From positions 1 to 49,181 of the forward strand of contig JAEUHU010000448.1 in NCBI GenBank assembly GCA_016793305.1: a stretch of DNA of 49,181 nucleotides. Reading direction: 5' to 3'. Within the stretch, counting starts at the first letter, position 1, and every line of letters begins with the position of its first letter. Made by a program: the position numbers and the translations under genes. The notes under the pieces were generated by a model. That model did not search any database. It was given only the letters and a program-made list of their open reading frames with translations, and was not told the origin of the DNA. Shown in pieces: positions 42,301 to 49,181 of this stretch. This stretch comes from Planctomycetota bacterium. Its GTDB lineage: Bacteria > Planctomycetota > UBA1135 > UBA2386.

Positions 42301-45300
42301 GGTCTCGCTGCCGAGGCCATCGAGCTGGCGCATGTAGGTCTTGCTGTTGGCGAGACCACTGTCGACGAACTCGGTGGAGTTGCGGATGAAGTCCGTCGAG
42401 GCGCCCAGACGCACGTGATCTACGCGGCGGCCCAGGGCATCGTGCAGCATCTTCTGCACGCGGTTCATCGGGTCGGTCACCTGCTCGACGTGGCTGAGCG
42501 AAGTGTAGGCGTAGCTCGTCTCCAGCGGACTCGACGCCCCGACCGAGGTCTTCGTCTGGCGACCTTGGTTGTCGTAGGTGTAGGTCGTCACGAACGTCTG
42601 CGGGGACGTACCGTTCATGAACTGCGAGACGCTCGCCACGAGGTCAGTGCTGCCCTGATAGGTGTACGTCGTGACGTTGCCTGCCGCGTCGGTGACCGTC
42701 GAGAGCCGCCCGTCGAAGTCGTAGGTCCGCGTCACCAAGGGCGCGTCGGTCGCCTTGTTCGACTCGATTTGGCTCAGCTTGCCGGCCTTGTAGGTCACGA
42801 TCGCCTGGTGCGTGCTGGGGCTGGACCCGAACAGCGAGGTCTCAGTGCGGATCGTGCGCCCGAGCTGGTCGTAGGCGTAGGCCCACTGCCCCTCCAACGT
42901 CGACCCGTTCTTCAACCGTCGTGCGATCGTGCGCCCCATCGTGTCGATGTCGAACTCGTGCACGGCGCCACCGAGCGAGCCTGTGTACGAGAAGTTGGCC
43001 GGCATCGTCGGCGTCGGGGCCGACGGTTCCGTCAGGCCGACCACCGCACCGGCGGCGTTGCGCGTGAGGCGCGTGATCCGCATCGCTGGCGCCGACGCGA
43101 GCGAGCCCTTCACGAGCACGACCGGTCGCAGGTACACGTCGTTGTAGATGCGAGACACCTCGATCACCGGGGCCGAGCCTACGTCACTCTCGCGCACGAG
43201 CTTCTTGAACGGCGTGCCGAACCCGTCCATCTGCTCTTCGACGACCGCCCCATTCGGCATCGTCGTGAGCAATGTCTGCGTCAGGTTGATGCTCGAACTC
43301 GGCGCTGGCTGCGGCTCGTAGCGCGTTACCAGGAACAGCGGGTTGCTCGTGCTGAACGGACTGCTGTCGCCCTCGTCGACCGGCCGGCGATCGACGCGAG
43401 TCTCCTGCAACCAGGTATCGGTGTAGTGGTATTCCTCGCGAATCCACGCGCGTGCCGTCGTCGAGGCACCATGGCGCACCGGGCTGCCACCGCTCGCGGC
43501 CGCGTTCTTGCGCCGCACGACGGCGAGGTTGCCCCAGAGGTCGTAGTGGTAGCGAGTCTCGACGTTGCCACCCGACAGGGTCTCGGACAGCGTCTGGAAC
43601 TGGCGGCCCTGCGTGATCGTCCAAGTTGCCGAGATGGTGCTTCCGACGTACGTCTGGATCGTCTGCAGCCGGCCCCACCAGTCGTGCACGAAGTTGGTGG
43701 TGGTGCCGCCGCCGGAGACGCTGTTCAACCGACCGTGCGTTGTGTCGTACAGCAGGGTCTCCTCGACGCCATCGCCGTTGACCGTGAGGCAAGGCTGCCC
43801 GGACAACGGACCTGTGTAGGGCAACGACGCCATCGCCAGGTTGCCTGCGATGTTGCGCACCACCGTCTGCACGATGTCGGCGGTCGCCTGCGTGTTGAAG
43901 TCGGTCTGGCGACGCACCGCAGTGAACGTCTGCACCACCTTGCCCTGCATCGAACCATTGAGCGCGGAAGAGCGCGGCATCGGGTTCGGGTAGGTGAACG
44001 TGGTGGTGCCGTCAGGGGTCTGATGCTGGCTGATCCAACGCGGGCTCCAGATCGCCGTCGCGTCGAACGTGTAGCTGGTCGTCTCGACCACCTCCGCTGG
44101 CAAGCCGGAACCCGTGGCCGGGTTGGTCGTGTAGACCTCGGTGACCCACTTCGTGATTGGGTCGTAGGCGAACCGCGTCGTGACGCGACCCTCGGGCGTG
44201 CCGCCACGCACCGCAAACCGCTCGACCTTGATCGGCTTCTGGCAGACGCACGTCGCGTCGTAGGTGGAGTCGGTCACGATCTCGTCGGGCTCAACCAACG
44301 CGCCGCTCAGAGCGCCGAGCCCTTCAGCATTGCGCGGCCGGCCGTTCGCACCGGGCAGCTTGCGCTCGCGGTAGACGCGATGGTTGGTCGGGTCGAACTC
44401 GATGATCGACTCCGTCAGATCAGGATGAACGACGTGCTGCGTGGCTAGCGAGACCCCAGCCGGCGGAGTCACCGTTGGAGAAGTGCTGTAGTGGAACTGC
44501 GTGAGGATTCCGAACTTGCCCAGGTGCGGCTGAAACTGCGCGATCACCTGGCCCAAGGAGTAGGTGTTCTGGAGCACGGTGACGCGGCCGTCGCCAGTTC
44601 CGACGGTGCGCGGAGCGATTGGAGTCGCCCTCTGATGCCAGTATTGGCGGACCTCGCTGATCTGAGTGCTGGTGGCACCGCCGGTGCCGTAGACGAACTC
44701 CGTCACCTTGTGGCCATCCACTTCGCCACCAACGTCGAAGACCTGGTTCGCGGCTGGCGCCGGCACGTAGGAGCTCCGCTCGCCGAAGCTCGCGATCAAC
44801 TTGCCGGCGAAGTGCGTCTGGGTCGACGAGAGGTTCTCGAAGACGAGGAACGTCGAGTCCTCGTGCGGATCTGCGTATTGATCACCCCACGTCGGCGGCG
44901 TGCTGCTCGTGGTGTGACGGATCTCGATGCCCGAGCAACCGGACCAGTTGTCCTTCCACGCGGGGATCCAGTTCCAGTGCGCGTGGATGCCGTTGGGGTA
45001 CGAGATCCTGACCAGTTGGCTGCGTTGGTCGTAGTGGTAGGTCGTGATGTTGTCGAAAGGATCAGTTGTCTTGTGCAGCTTCCACACGTCGCCTTCGCGC
45101 GTCGGGCTGCCGGAGGAGTCGAGGCGATTCACCCGAATGGTGGACAACCGCGTGTACGTTGCAACCGTGCCGTCCCAGTGACGAACCTCGATCTCTGATA
45201 GCGGCGCGTTGTCCGTGATCGGATAGTGCCACCACAGCTGCGCGCCCGATCGGTTGCTGCCTGCAACGACTGGTCGGCCAGGGAGGGCTGAGTTCGATCC

Positions 45301-45891
45301 GTCCGGGTTCAATTGGCTGTGTGGAGTAAACTCTGCGTCGGTTGGACTCGGATCATCCGCTTGGCCACCGGCGCCGCCCCCGCTTTGGGTCATCCCGCAG
45401 CAGTACTCGCAACAGCACAAATCATAACCTGGGTCGCCCCACGAAGGTGGGTTAGATGTGTCCGGCGTGGTCATTGCGAGATCGTTCTGACTACTGGTCG
45501 CCTCCTCGCATGCCTGCTGCAAGCCGCGCCACGTGAACACGTACAACCCGTTGAGCGGTGTGAAGCTGCCGATGTTGAAGTCACTCGGAGTCACTGTGGC
45601 ATACATCCGGTAGCGTCGATCGCCGGGGTTGACGATGTACAGCTGGTTGCCATAGGCGGGCGCAAGATCCCGACCAGCGTTCTGCTGCCCGATCATTTCG
45701 ACGATGACGGAGAACACCCCGTTGAGCAGTACCTGAGCATCCAGGGTCGAGCCGATGGCTACTGATGGGGGCGGGCAACACTCGCCCGTAGCGGTCGGGT
45801 TCGCCTGGGATCCCTCCTGAGCGCGCAGCCCAACACCGAGCCCAGCACTCAGACAGAGTAGGAGGAACGCAAGCCGTGCGACGATGGTCAT
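39382..45891 (-). CDS. Secreted RHS/YD-repeat protein with variable C-terminal tip
   Basis: A 2169-residue protein. ATG 45891 gives a signal peptide (MTIVARLAFLLLCLSAG...); the frame extends 36 codons upstream without a better start. After a Cys-rich N-terminal domain (CCCEYCCGMTQ), hundreds of residues carry YD repeats (YTYDNQGRQTKTS, YAYDQLGRTIRTE, FTYDAYHRLKEAY). The RHS core ends with RFYDPVTGRFMSCDP (about residue 1895-1910). The tip (about 1937-2169) is AT-richer and unrelated to the core, as in polymorphic toxins. It contains YTVIVIVRDP, VIITVVPKNRG, LHVFINHG (His2031) and GVIWGCRLG (Cys2082), an order resembling clan CD caspase-like peptidases. The core probably forms a shell that encloses the tip until release. 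Confidence 0.92.
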   Translation of the reverse strand: MTIVARLAFLLLCLSAGLGVGLRAQEGSQANPTATGECCPPPSVAIGSTLDAQVLLNGVFSVIVEMIGQQNAGRDLAPAYGNQLYIVNPGDRRYRMYATVTPSDFNIGSFTPLNGLYVFTWRGLQQACEEATSSQNDLAMTTPDTSNPPSWGDPGYDLCCCEYCCGMTQSGGGAGGQADDPSPTDAEFTPHSQLNPDGSNSALPGRPVVAGSNRSGAQLWWHYPITDNAPLSEIEVRHWDGTVATYTRLSTIRVNRLDSSGSPTREGDVWKLHKTTDPFDNITTYHYDQRSQLVRISYPNGIHAHWNWIPAWKDNWSGCSGIEIRHTTSSTPPTWGDQYADPHEDSTFLVFENLSSTQTHFAGKLIASFGERSSYVPAPAANQVFDVGGEVDGHKVTEFVYGTGGATSTQISEVRQYWHQRATPIAPRTVGTGDGRVTVLQNTYSLGQVIAQFQPHLGKFGILTQFHYSTSPTVTPPAGVSLATQHVVHPDLTESIIEFDPTNHRVYRERKLPGANGRPRNAEGLGALSGALVEPDEIVTDSTYDATCVCQKPIKVERFAVRGGTPEGRVTTRFAYDPITKWVTEVYTTNPATGSGLPAEVVETTSYTFDATAIWSPRWISQHQTPDGTTTFTYPNPMPRSSALNGSMQGKVVQTFTAVRRQTDFNTQATADIVQTVVRNIAGNLAMASLPYTGPLSGQPCLTVNGDGVEETLLYDTTHGRLNSVSGGGTTTNFVHDWWGRLQTIQTYVGSTISATWTITQGRQFQTLSETLSGGNVETRYHYDLWGNLAVVRRKNAAASGGSPVRHGASTTARAWIREEYHYTDTWLQETRVDRRPVDEGDSSPFSTSNPLFLVTRYEPQPAPSSSINLTQTLLTTMPNGAVVEEQMDGFGTPFKKLVRESDVGSAPVIEVSRIYNDVYLRPVVLVKGSLASAPAMRITRLTRNAAGAVVGLTEPSAPTPTMPANFSYTGSLGGAVHEFDIDTMGRTIARRLKNGSTLEGQWAYAYDQLGRTIRTETSLFGSSPSTHQAIVTYKAGKLSQIESNKATDAPLVTRTYDFDGRLSTVTDAAGNVTTYTYQGSTDLVASVSQFMNGTSPQTFVTTYTYDNQGRQTKTSVGASSPLETSYAYTSLSHVEQVTDPMNRVQKMLHDALGRRVDHVRLGASTDFIRNSTEFVDSGLANSKTYMRQLDGLGSETRTHFDFAGRKFAIHYPGADLTAMPTASVPKPNTELFVYDGLSQIQQRFDGDGGETAMVYDGAGRLIARWLTKYRTHIAAGYNAGDVLNRDVFGRIGIADSLGMTNSSPAQGDTLTFGIIVRSDSKFDSLSRVTEESLETYITSPQVLKTKSSYSSASRFRTGLRYEDGYNLQNLDLSFTPSTLQQLGTVSWQRPSVGPTTHQLASYSWLGSMRQQRTSIYGGTSTLATAVESYTYDQYGRMTQMKDVVTPTGGSAVEKSKFDYTYNAASNLLKEEYAKVGGKVGDRFTYDAYHRLKEAYMGVNSTVMGQDWESNPPPSFDDASMDQKLDYNLDAAQNRTSVVEQVDSSGSVTHNYDLETPASGFSANRYETAHGSSHLYDERGNLAFDGRFFYVYDFLNRLQEVWLVSVEESMQQSSMQQSSMQQSSMQGESMQSESLQGGSLEAEATPSPQQLMLEASARATAAGSGDTVLVLDGLEGLREARKQVQNEVNNLMRRLPIEHRDPAFRARLRATIPGGAIQVPAPAASSTGGGGMPSLFVTVELQELGAAFAYDAYNRRVAQIYTNVAVTASTYDGWREVGEYLLKPYSGLPYGVRFEPWKQFVHGESLDEMLAYRVTIDGTTWEDYHILHGGQDTAAKLVDQNGNVVETYEYDPYGMPKVFVGSSTTPQGYSSKHFDHLWKGLRWDAPIGKIYMRNRFYDPVTGRFMSCDPMGVHTDAGNMGNEYAYAWLRPLVAGDAYGDYTVIVIVRDPTYSGRDQNYDRQVATGKQIVANDPEGGVIITVVPKNRGYALDKDNPEVKTDPCKKSTEDGGEQAEQDGKKPSGNWLHVFINHGVEVPFSAKEKYAMDLSPMPQPDSAGTLAKVLRDALPKPAKQYSSGVIWGCRLGLGPMNDPEMLPKGSPYKAKAYENMAERVSGMEGSAGKPLVNDVKAFPTDVYYSDDGSWPEVPGEKGGFKPAVPQPYKPRPVTPK
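40964..41070 (-). repeat. Short tandem repeat inside the RHS gene
   Basis: Fifteen-bp units (CTGCTGCATCGAGCT type) encode seven consecutive pentapeptides of the form S-(M/L)-(Q/E)-x-x: SMQQS three times, SMQGE, SMQSE, SLQGG and SLEAE. They lie within the late YD-repeat region and form a flexible Gln/Ser insert. Confidence 0.85.
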
Positions 45892-46412
45892 GAAGTTCCT
45901 TGGCGAGTGTCTCCGTCTTCCCGGAGCTCGGACGCCTCTATCCCACAGCCACGCACACGCTGTCAAACCAAGACTCGGCAATTCGCGGCAGAGGCGCATG
46001 GAACTTTGCCATCCGAAAATCGTCTGTCACCGGTATGCGACACTCACGCAAGGGATATAGGCACAGCGACGCCCCAACCGCGCTCTCTATGAGGACGCGG
46101 CCAAGACAGGCCGATGGCTTAACGCCGGGAAGCCAACTTCTTGGCGAGGGAGGGGAACCTGCGGAGGCACCCACGAGCCGCGAGGGACTCGGGGTTCTCC
46201 GAGTGCTATTGCCCAGGAACCGCCCCCATCTGTGGACGATTTTTGCGGTTCCTGGGGCCCGCCTGTCCCGTCACGGGCGAACTTCCCGCCCAGCTACCAA
46301 GTCGCATTCGGCAGCCAATGCGACGCTTTCCACAGCCCTCGCCGGCTCTACCACCACGTATTGTGTTTCGGAACGTGACAGAGCAGTCGAATCGACTGAT
46401 AATCGGAGTCAA
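45892..46412. other. Divergent intergenic region with 11-bp inverted repeat
   Basis: The 521 bp between the RHS start and the plus-strand gene at 46413. CCCAGGAACCG (46212-46222) and CGGTTCCTGGG (46246-46256) are perfect inverted arms around a 23-nt loop containing GATTTTTG. This may be an operator, a terminator for leftward leakage, or a recombination-linked palindrome. No gene was supported here, and no clear promoter could be chosen. Confidence 0.6.
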
Positions 46413-46766
46413 ATGGCAACTTCTTCCCCTGCACCGACTCGCGGCCGACCCGTCGATCCGAACTCCACCTCCGGCAAGATCCGCAAGCTGCTCGCCTCGG
46501 GCATGTCGCAAGCCGACATCGTCAAGAAGCTCGGCTGCGCCCAGTCGCTCGTCTACTCCGTCAAGGCGCGCCTGGAGGGCGGCGGCAAGCCCAGGAAGTC
46601 GGGGCGCGGACCGGGCCGGCCACCGAAGGCGAAGGCCGCGTCGACCGACACGATGGACAACCTGTCCAGCATCCTCGACATGGTGAAGCGGAACGAGGCG
46701 GAGCGCACTCGGCTGCTCGGCGCACTGGAGAAGGTCGCCGCCGCTGTGCGCGAGGCGTTGGCGTAG
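46413..46766 (+). CDS. Small HTH protein with AT-hook-like motif, module B
   Basis: A 117-residue protein; ATG with GGAG 4-5 nt upstream. Residues ~20-52 (KIRKLLASGMSQADIVKKL, then CAQSLVYSVKARL) form a helix-turn-helix of the kind found in resolvase-like and transposon regulators. A basic GRGPGRPPKAKA segment is an AT-hook-like minor-groove binder. The C-terminal amphipathic helix resembles that of the gene at 36336. Likely a DNA-binding regulator of the module. The frame continues open for 57 codons after its TAG. Confidence 0.72.
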   Translation: MATSSPAPTRGRPVDPNSTSGKIRKLLASGMSQADIVKKLGCAQSLVYSVKARLEGGGKPRKSGRGPGRPPKAKAASTDTMDNLSSILDMVKRNEAERTRLLGALEKVAAAVREALA

Positions 46767-46940
46767 GCGCCGGCGAGCGTCACCGCCAACGACGTGGTGG
46801 CGTTGCTACTCGATCAGGAGAAGTCGGTCCGCAGTCTGCGGGAGGCGGTGCGGGCGGTCCAGCGCGAGGCGGAACAGGTCGGGGTGTTCTCGCTGGCAAG
46901 CCTTGGCGCCTCCGGCAAGGTCGGGCCGTCGCCTGGGTAG
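46767..46940 (+). pseudogene. In-frame extension after the TAG of the HTH gene
   Basis: Right after the TAG at 46764-46766 the same frame stays open to TAG 46938. It reads ASVTANDVVALLLDQEKSV, then a Glu/Arg-rich helix, with coding-like third-position GC. It may be the cut-off end of a longer ancestral protein, or a second small gene starting at GTG 46794. Confidence 0.35.
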
Positions 46941-46983
46941 CCTCGGCGTCGCATTCCCTACAGCATCCGACCCGACACAGGCG

Positions 46984-47160
46984 ACAGTCGGGAGCAGGGA
47001 GGCGAGATTGAGTGATCGAACATCGCTTCGCCGCGGGTGCCGGGCTACCGGTGCGCCCAGGGCCTGACTCGGCGGCTGAGCCGGCATCCGGAATGACCTC
47101 GAAATCGGCATTCCCGCCTGGAAATGCGCACGTTCCTGTTCTCGGACAGCACGGGCTAGC
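46984..47160 (+). repeat. Repeat R, copy 3
   Basis: Same element as R1 and R2. It shares CAGTCGGGAG at the left edge with R2 and the CATTCC/GGAATG dyad (47090-47095, 47109-47114) with R1. The right edge (CACGGGCTAGC) overlaps the stop of cargo gene 3. Compared with R1 and R2 it has a one-base deletion in the middle. Confidence 0.85.
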
Positions 47161-47392
47161 TGAGATCGCGAAAGCAAAGATAGCATACCAAGCCAATCAC
47201 TAGGCCGATCGGGACTCCAATCAGGGCCCCAAGGCCCAGCCCATAGGGGACGACCCACACAATCAACGCGAAATCCTTCCCAACTGCCGTGGCGTTCACG
47301 ACAACTTCAACAAGCACCAATGACACAATGAAGCCCCACAGGAACGCATTTCGCGACCTACTAGACTCATGCTTGGATTCTTGAGTGTCCAT
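47156..47392 (-). CDS. Cargo gene 3: small membrane protein
   Basis: A 78-residue protein (ATG 47392) with two hydrophobic helices (FLWGFIVSLVLVEVVVNAT and IVWVVPYGLGLGALIGVPIG) and short polar ends. A small two-pass membrane protein of unknown function; such proteins are frequent as immunity factors or toxin components. Its TAG lies within the end of repeat R3. AT-richer than its flanks. Confidence 0.7.
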   Translation of the reverse strand: MDTQESKHESSRSRNAFLWGFIVSLVLVEVVVNATAVGKDFALIVWVVPYGLGLGALIGVPIGLVIGLVCYLCFRDLS

Positions 47393-47410
47393 TGTGGTTC
47401 GATGCTCGCC

Positions 47411-47520
47411 TGTACACCTTGCCTTCTCATGACGCCACTGAGGGCAGAAACCACTGACGATACCCACGGCCTTCGATAGTGAGGATGTGGCATGCTAGAA
47501 GTGCTCGCCGGACCGCCACT
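47411..47520 (-). repeat. Repeat Q, copy 2
   Basis: Matches Q1 base for base over ~110 positions with substitutions only. On the minus strand it reads VAVRRALLACHILTIEGRGY, then QWFLPSVAS and stop. The stop is followed by AAGGCAAGGTGTACA in both copies, and then the cargo gene. The stretch 47521-47725 to its right holds a plus-strand frame (MVAQVMAEGNSVLFAIEVG) that I could not assign. Confidence 0.75.
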
Positions 47521-47725
47521 CGGCCCGGTGAGCGACGCACATGGTCGCGCAGGTGATGGCCGAGGGCAACTCCGTGCTGTTCGCCATCGAAGTTGGGCCG
47601 ACTCGCGTGCGCCGCTCGGCGGTGGATGACCCGCAGCGCCAACTCCGCTACGCTTCTCCTGTCGAGCCACCCGTTCAAGCTCCCTCCCAAGCGGCTCAAG
47701 GTCCTCAACCCCATGAGGCACCCGC

Positions 47726-48598
47726 TTGGTCCAGTCCGCCCCCGCCCCGTCGCCGGTCGAGATCGTCCCGATCTCCCGGCTGTTCTGCTCCCCGACGAAC
47801 CCGCGCAAGAACGACGCGGCCGTCCCCCACGTCGCTGAGAACCGGGATTTCTCGCGAGCCAACGAGTCTCGCGAGCGCCCTCCGCGTCGGCGGCTCGCCG
47901 TCACCTGCCCAGGCTGCGGCGTCACCAGGGTCGTCATCCACGAGAGTCGTCGAGATCCACCGTCCAAGAACTGCCGCAAGTGTGCCGCCGCCCACAAGGC
48001 GAGCCGGCCGCGAATGGGGACGACTGTCCCGTGCTTGACGTGCTCGACACCCGTCTACCGAAACCCTGCCGACAGCAAGAAGCGGTTCTGCTCGCAGAAG
48101 TGCGCAGCCGACGGCAAGCGACGCTACCCAACAGAGGAGCGGACCTGCTGGGCATGCGGCGACCAGTTCAACTTCACGCCGAAGCCACGGAGCAACACGT
48201 CCGGGCACTACTGCTCCATCGAGTGCCGAAACCGTGGCTACATCGGCGTCGTCCACGGTGACCCGGCTACACACGCAGCATGCGATCGTCGCGCTTGGCG
48301 ATCCAACCGGAACAGGTTCTTTGCCGCAGGGAACAACTTCTGCGCTGTCTGCGGAGCGCGGAATGGCCGCCTCCACGTCCACCACATCGAGGGATACCGC
48401 AACGTCGACCACGCCGACCTCAGCACACTGGTCACGCTCTGCCCGAAACACCACTGTCTCCTTGAGCAGTGGACGCGCCGAATCGCCACCCTGGATCCTG
48501 ATCGTAGGCGCCGCGCCGCCTTCGGCATCCTTGGCTGCCTTGGCGATTCCTGGGCCTACCACTCTGGCAAAGCGCTGGTCGAGGGAGGTGCACGATGA
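47726..48598 (+). CDS. ParB-fragment / zinc-finger / HNH endonuclease fusion
   Basis: A 290-residue protein from TTG 47726. Residues ~10-38 (VEIVPISRLFCSPTNPRKND) match the start of ParB/sulfiredoxin-like nuclease domains, but the rest of that domain is absent. Four CxxC-type zinc fingers follow (CPGC...CRKC, CLTC...CSQKC, CWAC...CSIEC) and then an HNH nuclease: CAVCGARNGRLHVHHIEGYR and LVTLCPKHH. Phage-type homing or accessory nuclease. Its stop overlaps the next start (ATGA). A TTG start is unproven, and the fusion may be a deletion scar. Confidence 0.7.
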   Translation: MVQSAPAPSPVEIVPISRLFCSPTNPRKNDAAVPHVAENRDFSRANESRERPPRRRLAVTCPGCGVTRVVIHESRRDPPSKNCRKCAAAHKASRPRMGTTVPCLTCSTPVYRNPADSKKRFCSQKCAADGKRRYPTEERTCWACGDQFNFTPKPRSNTSGHYCSIECRNRGYIGVVHGDPATHAACDRRAWRSNRNRFFAAGNNFCAVCGARNGRLHVHHIEGYRNVDHADLSTLVTLCPKHHCLLEQWTRRIATLDPDRRRRAAFGILGCLGDSWAYHSGKALVEGGAR

Positions 48599-49181
48599 AC
48601 ATCAAGGTTGTGCCCATCGACTCCCTGGTCATGGATCCGAGCAACGTCCGAACGCACGATGTGCGCAACCTGGACGCCATCTGCGCGAGCCTGCGGCGAT
48701 TCGGGCAAGCCGAGCCTCTGGTCGTGCAGCGAGGCACCGGGCGGATTATCGGTGGCAACGGTCGCCTGCAAGCGATGCGCCAGCTCGGCTGGACCGAGTG
48801 CGAGGTCGTCGAGCTCGAGATGGATGACCTGCAAGCCACGTCGCTCAGCATCGCGTTGAATCGAACGGCTGAGCTCGCCGGCTGGGACGAGCCCGCCCTC
48901 GCCAAGCTGCTCCAACAGCTGAAGGCCGAGGACTCCCTCGACGGCGTCGGCTACTCGACCGAAGACCTCGACGCCCTGGTCCAGCAGCTACGCGAACAGG
49001 AGGAGATCGACCGCGACCTGGTCGACGAGGGTGCCGAGCCCCCGCCCGCCGTGGCCGCGTCGAAGCTGGGCGACCTGTGGTGCCTCGGCGACCACCGGCT
49101 GCTCTGCGGCGACTCGACCAGCATCAAGGACGTGCACCGCGTCATGGCCGGCGAGAAGGCCGCGCTGGTCGCCACCGATCC
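48595..49181 (+). CDS. ParB-like nuclease domain plus DNA methyltransferase (partial)
   Basis: The frame runs off the window; 195 codons are present. It begins MNIKVVPIDSLVMDPSNVR, continuing through VVQRGTGRIIGGNGRLQAM, the ParB/Srx motif, and a helical part (ALAKLLQQLKAEDSLDGVG). It then enters a methylase start: LGDLWCLGDHRLLCGDSTS, the standard entry of N6/N4 DNA methyltransferases of phage and island type. The catalytic DPPY-type motif would follow outside the window. The start overlaps the upstream stop. Confidence 0.85.
   Translation, partial: MNIKVVPIDSLVMDPSNVRTHDVRNLDAICASLRRFGQAEPLVVQRGTGRIIGGNGRLQAMRQLGWTECEVVELEMDDLQATSLSIALNRTAELAGWDEPALAKLLQQLKAEDSLDGVGYSTEDLDALVQQLREQEEIDRDLVDEGAEPPPAVAASKLGDLWCLGDHRLLCGDSTSIKDVHRVMAGEKAALVATD

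Noticed and set aside
39382..45891. Frames on the plus strand across the RHS gene (for example 41971-44448)
   Set aside because: They are mirror frames of the long YD-repeat coding sequence.
36797..47160. CRISPR array
   Set aside because: Only three repeats, each ~150 bp and far apart, with genes between them; no spacers.

Overview
The window is a high-GC bacterial chromosome segment. Several traits point to Planctomycetota: a Ser/Thr kinase fused to a sulfatase-modifying-factor (FGE) type domain, large secreted proteins ending in a shared Cys/Gly-rich C-terminal region, DUF1579 and PDZ proteins, mixed ATG/GTG/TTG starts and little operon conservation. No ribosomal RNA or marker protein is present, so the phylum call is inference.

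Layout, 1-24.8 kb: the 3' end of an Lhr-type helicase gene, a membrane-anchored propeller-like protein, the kinase-FGE fusion, a peroxiredoxin-like gene with an in-frame TGA at its catalytic position (candidate selenoprotein), two divergent secreted-protein genes, a four-gene operon for a PaoABC/YagTSR-type molybdenum hydroxylase, then mostly minus-strand genes: SpoU methyltransferase, spermidine-synthase-like protein, glycosyltransferase-methyltransferase fusion, CPBP protease, zinc-ribbon membrane protein, MTA phosphorylase, TruD and an RluA-type pseudouridine synthase.

24.8-36.3 kb: a probable structured non-coding RNA with a textbook intrinsic terminator, a GT2-TPR glycosyltransferase, a sugar epimerase, a PDZ protein, tRNA-Glu(CTC), a dGTPase-family gene, two tRNA-Gln genes with a shared terminator, a zinc-ribbon methyltransferase, small unknown genes, a two-domain DUF1579 protein, an FGE-domain protein with a decayed FGE fragment behind it, and a hairpin-rich intergenic stretch.

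36.3-49.2 kb is a mobile or variable region, visibly AT-richer between about 36.95 and 40.1 kb. Its core is a 2169-residue secreted RHS/YD-repeat protein with a variable C-terminal tip that may be a caspase-like (clan CD) peptidase, followed by a lipoprotein gene. This locus is flanked by two copies of one module: a small plus-strand gene, a ~150-bp repeat R, an unrelated minus-strand cargo gene that stops at the R edge, then a ~110-bp repeat Q. A third R copy sits behind the RHS-lipoprotein pair, and a transposase fragment lies between Q1 and R2. The window ends in phage- or island-type genes: a ParB-fragment/zinc-finger/HNH fusion and a ParB-DNA methyltransferase.

Main points for follow-up: the UxxC selenoprotein candidate with a hairpin of bacterial SECIS geometry, the R/Q cassette organisation around the RHS locus, the structured RNA at 24957-25225, and the RHS tip.
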